Of a DNA stretch of 64,000 nt, positions 1 to 12,800 are shown one piece after another. Below the pieces are notes generated by a model. The model had not been told where the DNA came from. It ran no database searches and was given only the letters and a program-made list of their open reading frames with translations. Source of the stretch: Lineus longissimus. Lineage: Eukaryota; Nemertea; Pilidiophora; Heteronemertea; Lineidae. Made by a program: the position numbers and the translations under genes. Every line of letters starts with the position of its first letter. The stretch's first letter is position 1. The stretch is taken from positions 930,001 through 994,000 of the forward strand of contig NC_088325.1 of the NCBI RefSeq assembly GCF_910592395.1. Direction: 5' to 3'.

Positions 1-310
1 TAACACTGCTGGCTACCACGCAATAGGGCCCGGGTTTGATCCCGGGGAGAAGCCAGGATTGTACAGGAGCCTCATAGCCTAGTGGTTAACACTGCTGGCT
101 ACCACGCAATAGGGCCCGGGTTTGATCCCGGGGAGAACAAGGATTATCTAACTGGATGAACACATCTACAATGTATACAATACTCGAGGGTCTGTCGGAT
201 GAGACTGAAGCTGTGGTCCCTTATACCTGAGTGTCTATGCCAGGGAAAGTAAAAGATATGTGGACAGTAGCCTACAGTGGACTCCAGACCTCTGGCAAAG
301 ATCAAATAGG
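1..310 (+). repeat. tRNA-derived SINE, family 1, with duplicated head
   Basis: Two heads in tandem (1-50 partial and 70-135), each with box-A-like TAGCCTAGTGG (second copy) and box-B-like GGTTTGATCCC. A body follows with GAGGGTCTGTCGGATGAGAC and GTCTATGCCAGG. The same body recurs at 28285-28400 and the head at 27265-27352 and 60325-60375. Not a functional tRNA: no cloverleaf is kept. Confidence 0.75.
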
Positions 311-395
311 GTTACGACAGTGGTAAGATGATATGATATTATGTGGACACAGCAGATCAGAGTCGGGTGCTTCTATCTATCTTCTTTTGGAAATA

Positions 396-554
396 CAGCA
401 GAACCTCTCTATTAAGGACACCCTTGGGACTGAAAGTGCTGTCCTTAATAGAGAGGTGTCCTGATTAAAGATGCCAAATTGAATGGAAACAACAAATTTG
501 GGACGTAACTAAGTGTCCTTAATAGAGAGGTGTCCGCTAAGGGAGGTTACACTG
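396..554. mobile_element. Pogo/Tigger-like MITE
   Basis: Begins CAGCAGAACCTCTCTATTAAGG and ends with its inverted form ...AGGTTACACTG, flanked by TA on both sides (394-395, 555-556). Internal GTCCTTAATAGAGAGGTGTCC motifs repeat. No coding capacity. Same family at 8660, 18304, 24543 and 47753. Confidence 0.75.
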
Positions 555-700
555 TACAATTCATAATCGAACTCCTATAGTCAAGATACAATCAGACACA
601 AATTTCGCAAATTTCAGTTTTTTCACAATTACGCACAGAAGTCTAAAATGAAATTGTCGGACGGAATTCACTTTTTGAACCCTCGTCCACATGTACTCAC

Positions 701-857
701 GCGTCTAACGCCCTGGTTGCAGCGATGATTGACACCATGCCGCTCGGACACTTCAACTTGAACTCCATGTAACCGCGACGTTTGTGCGTAGCCGTGATGG
801 AAACAAAGACATGCTCGAGACTGAATAAGTTGAGACCATTTAACATCTTCTTGGTGA
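701..857 (-). CDS. Convertase exon 9: P-domain segment
   Basis: 157 nt, acceptor TTGCAG, donor GTGAGT, phases consistent. Encodes [20 protein letters not shown] and then an [16 protein letters not shown] segment, matching the P (Homo B) domain motif LEHVxxxxxxxHxRRG...L.SP.GT. The remaining P-domain exons and the tail lie beyond the window start. Confidence 0.88.
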
Positions 858-3800
858 CTGCAAGGAAAGTGCGAGACTTATAGCAGACAAGTGATACTCA
901 CCACGGTCGACTTGCGATAAAAAGTGTCCTTTGACAAGAAAGTTCTGGGTATTGCAACATGTGATGAATATCTAAAGAGTCTCATTGCAATTTTGCTGCA
1001 GACTAGTGATATTTTTATTGCTCATCGCAGTGATAAATATATCACATCTCTGCATCAAAATCGCAAGTCTGCAGTAAGCAGTCTGTGTGTCATAACGCAA
1101 AGGGCAGGCTCCTATGGCACAAAGACGTCGTACAATGCAATCGACATTAGAAGCTTGCGATTGCGTTTGTGTGAAATTTACTGAAGGAGATGACAATAGC
1201 ATGCCGCGAAGTTACTATTTATAGCTCACAAGGTCATTTGCATAAGATATTGATGACGTTTTAGTCAGGTGACAGTCGGACATCGACACTTATTTCTACG
1301 CATTTGAACTTATTTCAAAGTCAATTATCTTTGACCCTGCATTGTTTTTAGCATGAATGATAGCATAGAGTCAGAGAGAGAAATATTCAGAACAATTATG
1401 TAGTATTTCCAACACTCGGACATGTGCCAGATTGAATCTAACTGCCCTAGTTAGAAAGCCTGAATCCATTACGAAACCGCATGTTTGTCCGACATTGCCT
1501 GTAATTCAGCGATGGGGAAATAGAGGGCAGCAGCTGCAGTGACGTCATCTTCGCGGAATGTTATTGGTAGAGCTACACTGGTATTTGCTTCTCACACTAA
1601 TCAAGCAACGGGGCCCTGAATCAACAGTGATGGGTTTAACAGCGCCACCTACTTGTATGCGTAGTCGAATATATTAGTGGATATTTCTGGATTTTCGCAT
1701 TGACTTTTAAATCTTGCGTAGTGAAAGACGTCAGGAATGGCACCAGCGGCCATATTTTAGCGGCGTTGACGAGACGCCAGGCGTCCATTAGGCCAAAGCC
1801 ATGCTGGTGGCTGTGGTGTAGGCCGGCACTGTTGGTCGCCCAATCGGCACCCTTCACATCAACCTGTGGGGAATGAAATGAAAAATTAAAAAAAATTAAT
1901 CATCGAGAGACTTGACTGGTGAAAAATGTTTCAAATTGTAATTTTTCTTTAATTGTGTGAGTGGCACAAAATACACAAAAATAAAATAAAATAAAATTTT
2001 TATTTTGATTATGAAATTATTTTGGTTTATTCAATCAAAAAAAAATTATTTTTTGCATTTTCTATTTTTGCAATTTTTATTTTGATTATGAAATTATTTT
2101 GGTTTATTCAATCAAAAAAAATTTATTCTTTGCATTTTCTATTTTTGCAATTTTTATTTTGATTATGAAATTATTTTGGTTAATTTAGTCAAAAAAATTT
2201 ATTTTTTGCATTTTCTATTTTTGCACATTGATATTAATTTTGAAATCTTTGAAAATAAAGTGCCTGCAAAATTTGGCAGTTTACTCAATTCCTTACCTTG
2301 TAGCTCGTTAAAATAATAAGATGTTGTACGTCCCGCCATGTCAGACAAGGGCGCACACTCAGAATGAGCGCGATCATTCCTGCGCCGATCGGCGCTGCAG
2401 CACTCGTACCAGAATGAGACTCCGTACACCCGATACCGCCCCGCAACGTCCAATCAGTCGTCACCTGCAAATATAGGGGGCGCTGTCAGTGAACAGAACA
2501 AGTAATGAGGTTATTTCTTCAGTCAGGGCAAACAAGGAATTTCACAGTTTTACAACAATAACATTTTTAGTTAATATATCTGAAATGATTGACAAAGTGA
2601 CTCTGATATTTTGATTTGAGTACATATTTCTCTTACGAATCTTGAAAAATGAAATATAATTCTCCAATGTCAGAAAAACAGAAAACGATTAAGTTGTAAC
2701 AAAAGAGATTCCTTCCTCTGAAAGCTACAAACAGGACAATTGTTAAAACAGGCAGATATTAGCAAGTGGGAAATAATTTATAGCCAACACATGCAAAATG
2801 TGGTTGGGAGTCATGCACCAGTCAATGTGAACCATGTACCCCCTCTCAGTCAGGGGTCACAACTAATTCAGTGTCAGATTAGTGTCAAGATTTGAGCAAA
2901 CACGTTTTTCTGGCTGTCAACTATCTGCTGAATATATGAAGTGACGAAGACAAGTTGAGTTCTACATCATTTTATCAAGAGTCGCATAAGATTCCATCAC
3001 CTGACCAGGGGGTACAGGGTTCAGATTGACAACTGCATCATCCTGAACAGGTCTGTTTACATCCAGCCTTACCCCACTGAATCAAATACAGACACCATTC
3101 AGAATGACGATCATTAAAGGCGTACTGCCATTCGTGTCATTGTATTTTCTAGTGGTACAGGTAAATAGTAATAGACAATGCTGTAGTGCAATCACAACGC
3201 ATGCAAATTTGTTGAAACTTGGCATCTACAGTCTATGTCTTTCAGTCGATACAGTGACATTGATGAAATTTATACTTAGTACGTATTCAAACAAATTGGA
3301 AATTTTCAAATTCGTGTTAAATTTTCAAATGTTTCAGCGAATGGAGCAGGCCTTTACAGTACAGGTTTTTGGTGCCTTAGTGTAATAAGCATAAACACTA
3401 AAATATAAATGGTTAAAGATGAAAAATGAAAGCTTATTTACTAAAACATTATTTACTAAAGATTATAATATAAAATGATGTATTAAAGGGTTAGTCAAGT
3501 GGCTAAAAACGTGTGTTATTTACAAAAGCATTAGACATTAAAGAAACGCAAAACGGTCAAGATTTGAAAGTTCAGTATTAAAGGGCTAGTCAAGCTGCTA
3601 AATCGTGCGACAACGATCATTGTGCGACTTACGATACTTCGTTGCGATCCCAAACTCCCGCTGCTGTAAGTGACGGCCATGATGGCCGCGCACTCCTCAG
3701 CATAGTACGGGATGTTCAATTCCTCGTCCACTGCCCCTGCAAAGGTTGAGAATGACGCAACGGATAAAAAGCTGGAAAGCATCAAACATAATCGTAGCTA

Positions 3801-6800
3801 GAACCTGGTGAGTGAAAATCGGAGGCATTTTCAAAGAGATCGAAAGGATTTTGTTAAAGTGGGTCAGCTGGCCCCCAAGGGGATCCAAGCCTTAGTGCCC
3901 CCCCAAAAAAAAAATATTTGAAACCGACCACGAAATTTCAAAACTTGGGGACGTGAAACTCATCACATCAGTCATAATAATGTGTTCAACCCTTTGTCCA
4001 CACCTCCAATTTTCAACTCACATAAACAGCTAGCGAAAGTTTTTCTGAAACTGAAATATACTTAACTGGGCGTAGTTTTTATCGATTACCATGGCAACGA
4101 AGACATTACAAGCATAGTAACCTTCCCAATATTACCAAACCCAGGCAACCCTATACCTCCAGAATGTTCATTCATGTGCAGAGCGGTTTTTATAGCTGCG
4201 ACCTGCAATCATAATTGCTGCAATGTGTGGCAAAGAGATCTCTTGTCTGCAGGTAAAACCAATAATTGCTGGATTTGATATTCATAGCAGGTCGATGCAA
4301 TCACCTAGTCTTACTACAAATGAGAGATTTTTGTTGCATGCCATCACGATCGCAAGTCACTGTGATAAAAATCACTTGTTTGTGCACAACTTTAAATCCT
4401 AAGGAAAGGAGAGAGTACCATCCCTACCGATGCCTACATCTGGCAACACTACAAAAAAAGGACAGATGCTTCTTGCAAACATAATCAAACATAGCCCCTT
4501 TCGTACCAATGAATCAATGTAGCGTTTATCGTGAGCGAAACGCAATCGCCCAGGACATGTTAGCATAGCAACCAGAACCAATTCCTTGTTTCCAACAGTC
4601 TCCACCACCACAGTGCTCCCCTCTATGGATAATTCTCGACACCAACTTACAATCGATCGCGTATTCCAAGACCCGCTACTGAAAGTTACCGCATGCATAG
4701 CAGAGCAGGGCTCCGCGTACCCTGGGGTCAGGAGGTCGTCCGCTAACGCACCTGACAATGGGAAAACAGCCAATATGGATTACAGAACGGGCACGAAAGA
4801 GACCGCAGGTATATTTCGAACACGTCTTCTTTTTTATCTTCAGCATGTACAACAAGGGGAGAAAGGGCCAAAAGATTGATCCCTGTGGTACTCTGGTCTG
4901 TTCAGTAGCACAAACAATTCTCGCTACAACGAATGTTGTGCTGGCATTCCTTGCAGTTCGTCACAGCAAGATTGGACTACCAGGGCCATCATCCACTGCG
5001 GAAGTTCTCGATGCATGGCACTGATCAGTCCGCTAGTAGCACTCCAACATGCAAGCCCCTCCCTCATAAACATCCCCAACATTCGTTGAAGCTCCTACCA
5101 CCTTTTACCAATGGACAAACCCTAAACATTTTCCTCCTCAAACATTACCTACTAAACACTGAAAAATATTTCCTCCACAAACATACCATATCTCATCCTA
5201 ACACAACATCATCATAAAAATAGATACTCTCTATCTATTTTTAGAAGTCTTTGATATCCCGTGCACACACGTGAAAGCTCAAGACAATTCAAAAATTTCT
5301 CGCTCTACAATGGGGAAGATGTTAGATCCCCATCGACAATAGCATTCCGCGAAGATGACGTCACTGCAGCTGCTGCCCTCTATTTCCCCATCGCTGAATT
5401 ACAGGCAATGTCGGACAAACATGCGGTTTCGTAATGGATTCAGGCTTTCTAACTAGGGCAGTTAGATTCAATCTGGCAAATGTCCGGTTGGAAATACTAC
5501 ACAATTGTTCTGAATATTTCTCTCTCTGACTCTATGGTATCATTCATGCTAAAAACAATGCAGGGTCAAAGATAATTGACTTTGAAATAAGCTCAAATGC
5601 GTAGAAATAAGTGGCAATGTCCGACTGTCACGTGACTAAAACGTCATCAATATCTTATGCAAATGACCTTGTGAGCTATAAATAGTAACGTCGCGGAATG
5701 CTATTACAAAGTTAAGCATGTAGCACATTTCGCTGATGAGCTGAGATCATTTCGAATCTCCTGCTTCTCGACAGATTGTCTCCCCTTATAAGGGGATAAT
5801 GTAACTTCCTAATCCAAGGAACACACATATTGTACACCTGGCCATTTCAGTTGAGAGTTTCCAGAGTGGCACTGCGTGGCAAGGCCTCGGACCCTTGACC
5901 TCCCGATTACAAGTCAGACAAGCCTGCACTGCACCACCTCCCCAAAAACAACACACAACATCTGCAGTTTTACCTAACTTAACGAGAAATTCATGATTGT
6001 CAGATATTCACGTGTGCGTACAGGGTATGACTTACTATTCTGCGAGTCCCCCACGAGCCACTACTAAACGTAATGGCGTGCATCGCAGAGCAAGGCTCTG
6101 CGTAGAACGGCGTTGCCAAATTCTCACCCACTGCACCTACGAACGAAGCAATGTGTTTCAAAATATTTAAGCCATAGGAGTGGATTCACTTCTACAGATA
6201 GATGCCCTGCAATCCAAGGCAACCCTTGCACAGCTCAGAGGGCCTGGTCCTTTACCTAGCTCACAAAATGCGCCCCTACAAGCCCAGATACCATTGGGTT
6301 CCCTGACCTCAGTGACCTTTCCAAGTCCAACTGATAAGGCCTAGCCCCTAGCTTTTGGTACCTGCTGTGCACTCCAAGCGCTCTCTTTCAACTCACATCA
6401 GTTCCCTGGCTCTGCCACTTCAGCTTGACTCAATTAGATCCAAGTCCCTCAGTCTGCCCCTTCCAAACTCTTAATGATGACACGGCCCAGCCCCTAGCTT
6501 CAATTTATAGGCACCCTGCACTCTGAGCACCCCCTTTCAACATGTAGTGAATCATAAACTTACTATCCGACGAGTATCGGTCCACCAGTTCCCACTACTG
6601 AAGGTCACAGCCGTCATAGCTGAACAATACTCGCCATAAAGGGGTGTCGCCATGTCTTCCCCAAGAGAACCTACGACATTGATGCACAGGACTCAGCGTT
6701 ATGGAGCGCAGGCAAGACATTCCTTAGAGAACCAATGACATTGATGCACAGGACTCAGCGTTATGGAGCGCACGCATGACATTCCTTAGAGAACCAATGA

Positions 6801-9800
6801 CATAAATGCACAATGAGCAATATTACTCGACATAATGGGGCGCTATGAACAGATATCCAATATGTCCGCCAGGCGGCCATCTTGGACTTGGCACTCTGAA
6901 GGGATTTCTGCATTGGTTCACATATTATGAGCCTCTTTCAAAGTAGATTTTGCCTTGCCCACAAAATTGTTCAACATAAGGCCTGGCATAAAACTCTCAT
7001 TTCTGTAGAATCTAGACAACACTTGAATCAACCCCACAATACAGAATCGGCTACATATCATCAGGGATATAAAAGAGGGCGAGAAAAGGCAAAAAAGCAT
7101 CATCATTATTCTTACCTATCGTAACTGTATAATGGGAATTTGCATAGCCATCAAAATTGCAGTTGTCGATATAGCGACCGCCGTTGCCGCTAGCGACCAC
7201 GTAGATACTACCATAACCACGGCGACCAGTCTCGATGCCCTTGACGATGGCTGCCTTTGCCATGGTGTGTGGTCCGTCCACCGTCTTACCATCATCGTCC
7301 GGACCCCAACTGAAACAGGCAAACACGAAAGTTTTATCAAATTTATTTCATACGAAGAAGAGGGGGACACTGGAGGAAGTAGATGGAACCAACCGCAAAA
7401 GGGAAATTGCTTTGAAGGAGACCTGCCGAGGATCAAAAACTGTCAGCTGCAGTAATTTTTCATTATTATCTCAAGAAATAACACCTAGATAATGTCAACA
7501 CCTTATGCAAGTATCAATTCGTTTCTTGTACCCCCCTCCTCAAGGGTAGTTAAGCTATCACCACTAATCTTTGCCGATGCTTGAGTAGTATTTATTTTTC
7601 CTTTAGTGAAAATTTGGCGAAGCTGGAAAGAATAAGGATGCTAATGTGTCGATGTCTTGTCGAACATACAGCCTTACCCAGTAAAATTAGTTCGGTTACT
7701 TTATATGACGGTGATAACTGATATATTGTTGATGGTGATGTCTTGACGAAAGAAAAAGTAGCATTGGTGAAAAAAGGGTGATGCTTGAGCCTTAAGATGT
7801 CGTTATAGGGTGATAAGGTGTCGTACCCTTGAGGAGGGGGGGTACAAGACACGAATTGATACTTGCATTAGGCAGTGGTCAAAAGTGGTGTAATTACTTA
7901 TAAATTTTTTTAAATGTAAGCCTTTTTCAACCCCAAAATTTGAACTTACACCCAAAATAAAGGAAAATGGATATTTTCAGTCAAAAATCGAGATTTTTAT
8001 GCTTTCTATTACTGGGTCACAATGATAGGCTTAAATAGCAATGCTAAAGTGAAACCTTGAAAAATAAAGGTTTTGCCCAAAATAATGCCTTCACGCAAAA
8101 AATTAAGTTTTAATCCTGTCCTGAGAGGGTTAAAGGTTCTCCATGTACTTAGTCAAGGTAGTTTGCCAGCAGCTGCAGTATGGAGAGTGTTACTCTATGT
8201 ATATCATGCAAATTGGAGAAAATTATGCAAACTGCATCATTTCAATCATCACCAATTATATGTTGGTAAATATAAAAAGTGAAGTAAACATTGTGATATA
8301 CATTTCTATTAACCCTTTCCGAATTGCAGGCACAAGATTACCGGGATAAAACCCCTGAAATGTCAACTAGGACATTATAAGCTCGAAAGGCAATATTGGG
8401 TGATTGTAAATATGTAGGAGGAAACCGCACAGCCCGGAGGAAATTACGCTGACAAAGAAAGTCGCCCTGTCTGTCACACAAGTGCACCAGGACTGATTGG
8501 GAATTGAACCTGGGACCTCAGAGGTGAGAGGCACGGATGTTTCCGCTGTGCTATTTCAAAAACCCGTCCCCGATTATGACAAAAGTGTCAGAGACTCTTT
8601 CTAACGAACAGGTTTCCATTTTTTATCCCTTGAGACGTGCTCAAAATATGTCCAGGCTACAGTAGAACCTCCCTATTAAGGCTACGGCTGAAAAATGCTG
8701 TCCATAGTTGAGAGGTGTCCTGATTACAGAGGTTGAAATCAATGGGAATGACCAAATTCAGGCCCTTAGGGAAGGTGTCCTTGATGGAGAGCTTTCCGCC
8801 ATGGAAAGACACACTGTATTCCTTAATTCGTTATTCCGAACTCACCTCATAGAAAACACATCGTTGACTTGTAATTTCGTCGTAAAAGCCGCAGCTTCCA
8901 GCCTGTCCGTGATTGGTCCATCAAGCGCCCGGATACCGGATACCCGAGCATTGTAGGCCACTCCAACAGAACACACCGAGTTTGGGACGGCGGCTATTTC
9001 TCCAGCACAACGTGTCCCGTGATTATTATTGCCTGGAGGTGAGAATGAAATTTGCATGGCTAATAACTGCACTAGGCATTGTGTATAACTGCATTTCTAT
9101 TTTTCTGATCAAGATCGAGGACTAAATTCAACGGTGTATCTCTTAAACTAGGATAAATTTATGACAAGCTGTGTAAACAAGGTTCAAGTCATAAAAGTCA
9201 AATGGATGGACCTGACGGCCTTATGATCAATAGAGACCACAAGGATAAGAATAATATTATCCCGTGGCTGCCGTCCAACCAAAAAAATATTGATGCAGCT
9301 AAAACTACAAATAAGAAATTAACAACCAAACGAGTTGTAATAGAAGCATAGAATATAAATGTTAGATAGCTTCGGATTCCATTTTGGATTCCAATATTGT
9401 AAGGGTCATTGGCGTTCATCGTAGAAAAGCTAAAATTCACCGTTGCCAAGCTGGGATCAAAATTTATTGAGCTTAAAACGACTTTTCCCTTGCAGAATAG
9501 AATTCTATTGTGCATCCATTATGTGAGGGGAAAGTTTTCTGGGCCACCCTGTAGTACTTATTAGTACACCATTTTCGGTCCACGATTTTTCTTTGCGCTG
9601 TACTGTTTATCCGGGAAACTTGAATTGAGCGAGACTACGTACTCTTCCACGCATGTGGCATTGGGTCATCATCGTTGTCGTTGAGATCGCGGCTCCCGGC
9701 CGCGTTGTAGTTGGCTTGGATGTCTGGGCTGTTCCACTGGACACCTGAAGAGACACCGAGGCAACTGACATTAGGATACACTGAGCTATAAGCTGTGATC

Positions 9801-12800
9801 AGTGAAACAACTCACATATTGGTCACTTGGAGAGAACAGGCTATTTACCTTTACACCCCCCAGTTTTTGGAATGGGCTCTTCTTATGCATTAGCAAGAAG
9901 AGTCTATACAGGGAAATGGGGGTGAAAGGGTCAAAGGACCAATGCCATTGTTAAGGTCATTAGGACCAAGCAGCTGTTTGCTGCCCTGTCACACTCTTAA
10001 AATTAATTAGTAATTTGTATTCTGGAAGTTCCTACCCCTACATGTATTGCACCAACTGTGAAATTAGTTGTTTGAACGAACGAAATATTAACAAATTTAA
10101 AGTGTTTTTTACTACTTGTTGATTAGTTGAATAACTAATCAATTAGTTAGCTTCACTACTATTTTTACTAATTTCAGAGTTATTGCAAAAGGACCTGTCA
10201 GTCTAATCAGATTAGTAGTTTTTACTGATCAATTTCAAGCTGCATTTTTCGTCACTCATCACAGCAAATCATTCCAGGTTGCAGCAACAAAAATCCCTAG
10301 TTTGTGAGGCACTTTAAATTGGTTTAATTCTGCCATATGGATACACCTACTAAAATAAAAAGACACGTAGGCCTAGGCCTACTGGTATCTAGACAGTATG
10401 CACAGCTGTTTGTGAAGGCCTGTTTGCTAAAGTATCCACCTACATTGTTTCATACATGCCAATATCATGTATGGTAATTTAATTAATAGTGATCTGAATT
10501 TAGAATGTGGCATTTGAATTTAACCTATTAAAACCAACTCTGTACAAAAGAAAAAGATAAATAAATTAAGCCGTTCAATATTACCCCAGTTGGTCGAGAA
10601 TTTCCTATAATATCAACAAGAAACCACATCACTCCCCAAAAATCCCACGCTCGATGCAAAGTTGGCCCAATTGGTGGAGAATTTCACTAAATTACCCAGA
10701 TAAATACCAACCACCACTGCGGAATCTCTCAACCACAAGATTAACTCAATTGGGAGCAGATTACACGAAATTAACATGATTGCTTTCAAGGTGCAATCGG
10801 TACTTCCCACAATATGCTGACTAGGCAGTATTCATGCACCCTGCATACAGACTTAATATCAACGTCACCAGGTGAAAAATTCTGAATACTTCTATTTATA
10901 TTTCTCAACTCTAAACATTGTTAAAACTTTTTTTGTTGTAAGCAATCACGATTGCGGGTTGAAGACACTCAAATCATTCCTTCGTGGAGCACTGAATGGA
11001 GTGATAACTGATCAGCAACCCACAGCCTATTCAACCGATGTACGAATATCTTCTGAATACCTTGATAGGCCTTATCACCAGAAGAGCACCAGTATACTTG
11101 AGCCGCATAGAGGCACTCAAGAACCTATGTGATAACAAGTAACCGAACAACGGACATGTGATAAGAATTAAAGTACCCCCAACTTGGGCCTACTTGGACG
11201 TACTGTGAACAGTCAAATTTACACAAGCCCTCAATTCGTAGCAAATTCAACCGATGTACGAAAATCGCTTATAAATTCTTGGATTGTCGTAGCAATAGCT
11301 TTCTTGAGCCGCCTTGAGGTACTCACCAACCGAGGCGATAATATGTAATCTAGCAACCGTCATGTGATAACTAACTAAGTGCCCCCTACTCGGGCCTACT
11401 AAGACCACTCAACACACTTTTTGAATACTGTTCAAACCTGGGCTACCTACCGTCATCGATGATACAAACAGTCACTCCATGGCCTGTGGCGTTGTACGCC
11501 CAAACGCCCGTCACATTTATATCACGTCCCGGGTATTTGCGGTTCAGCTGAAATGAGGCAAGAGAAGGAGAAATTAGTTTCTTGCAAAATAACAAGAGGC
11601 CCAAGGGCCTAGCACTCAGCTGATCGATTTTGTTATTCTATATTATCATACTACCAAAGTTTCAAAGACTCTTAGACTGCAAACACCCCTGGCAATCCTG
11701 CAAACAACCATCCAACCCACTGGAAACACCCCTGCAATCCTGCAAACAACCATCCAACCCACTGGAAACACCCCTGCCATCCTGCAAACAACCATCCAAC
11801 CCACTGGAAACACCCCTGCCATCCTGCAAACAACCATCCCACCCACTGGAAACACCCCTGCAATCCTGCAAACAACCATCCCACCCACTGGAAACACCCC
11901 TGCAATCCTGCAAACAACCATCCCACCCGCTGGAAACACCCCTGCAATCCTGCAAACAACCATCCAACCCACTGGAAACACCCCTGCAATCCTGAAAACA
12001 ACCATCCCACCCACTGCAAACACCCCTGCAATCCTGCAAACAACCAACCAACCCACTGGAAACACCCCTGCAATCCTGAAAACAACCATCCCACCCACTG
12101 CAAACACCCCTGCAATCCTGTAAACAACCATCCCACCCATTGCTAACACCCCTGCAATCCTGCAAACAACCATCCCACCCACTGGAAACACCCCTGCAGG
12201 TTTAGTTGGCACCACAACCCTGCAAATGTTTGGCAGATTGTGCGAAATCTCTTCGAGTTTTTCAATCAAGAACTTTTTTATTTTTGCATATCAAGGCAGT
12301 TTGGAAAGCTGGGGAAAAAATGCCCACAAAAAATAGCAGTGCAAAGTATGGTTAATCAAAAAGACATTTTTTTCCGGACTATTATATTGACTTCTAAATT
12401 ACTTTTATCACTGACGCCAGCTGCTGCGATGGCCAGGCCGTTGGGGGCTCCTTGATATCAGCGCCCCGGAATGAAATACGATTCATAAAATAATCTTATT
12501 GATTACCAGTTTGCATGATGTCTCGCGATCCATGTCAGCAACTGAGATAATATAAATTACGATTAACGGATTTTCTGTTCAGCATGTTTGTTCATTTTCC
12601 AGTACTTTTCTGGAAAGTGATTGACGTTTTTCCTACATGTGCTATTTTGTTTGAGCTCTGAGATAGTAGAATAAGGCATAATTCGTTATTTTTAGCATTG
12701 TTCATGTTGGGTACCGAGATATGAATTACGATTAGATAACAGATTTTCCCTTCAATATGTTAACGGGCGATCTTCTCCTCTCTTCTTCAGTAAAGTACTT

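Noticed and set aside
60-140. Possible tRNA genes (A- and B-box-like sequences at 70-135, 27270-27350, 35060-35135, 57250-57315, 61630-61700)
   Set aside because: No acceptor stem or cloverleaf pairing is kept and several share common bodies, so they are SINE heads.
11646-12269. Repetitive open frames of up to about 207 aa on the minus strand
   Set aside because: A 42-bp minisatellite (multiple of 3) read in three frames, lying in a convertase intron.
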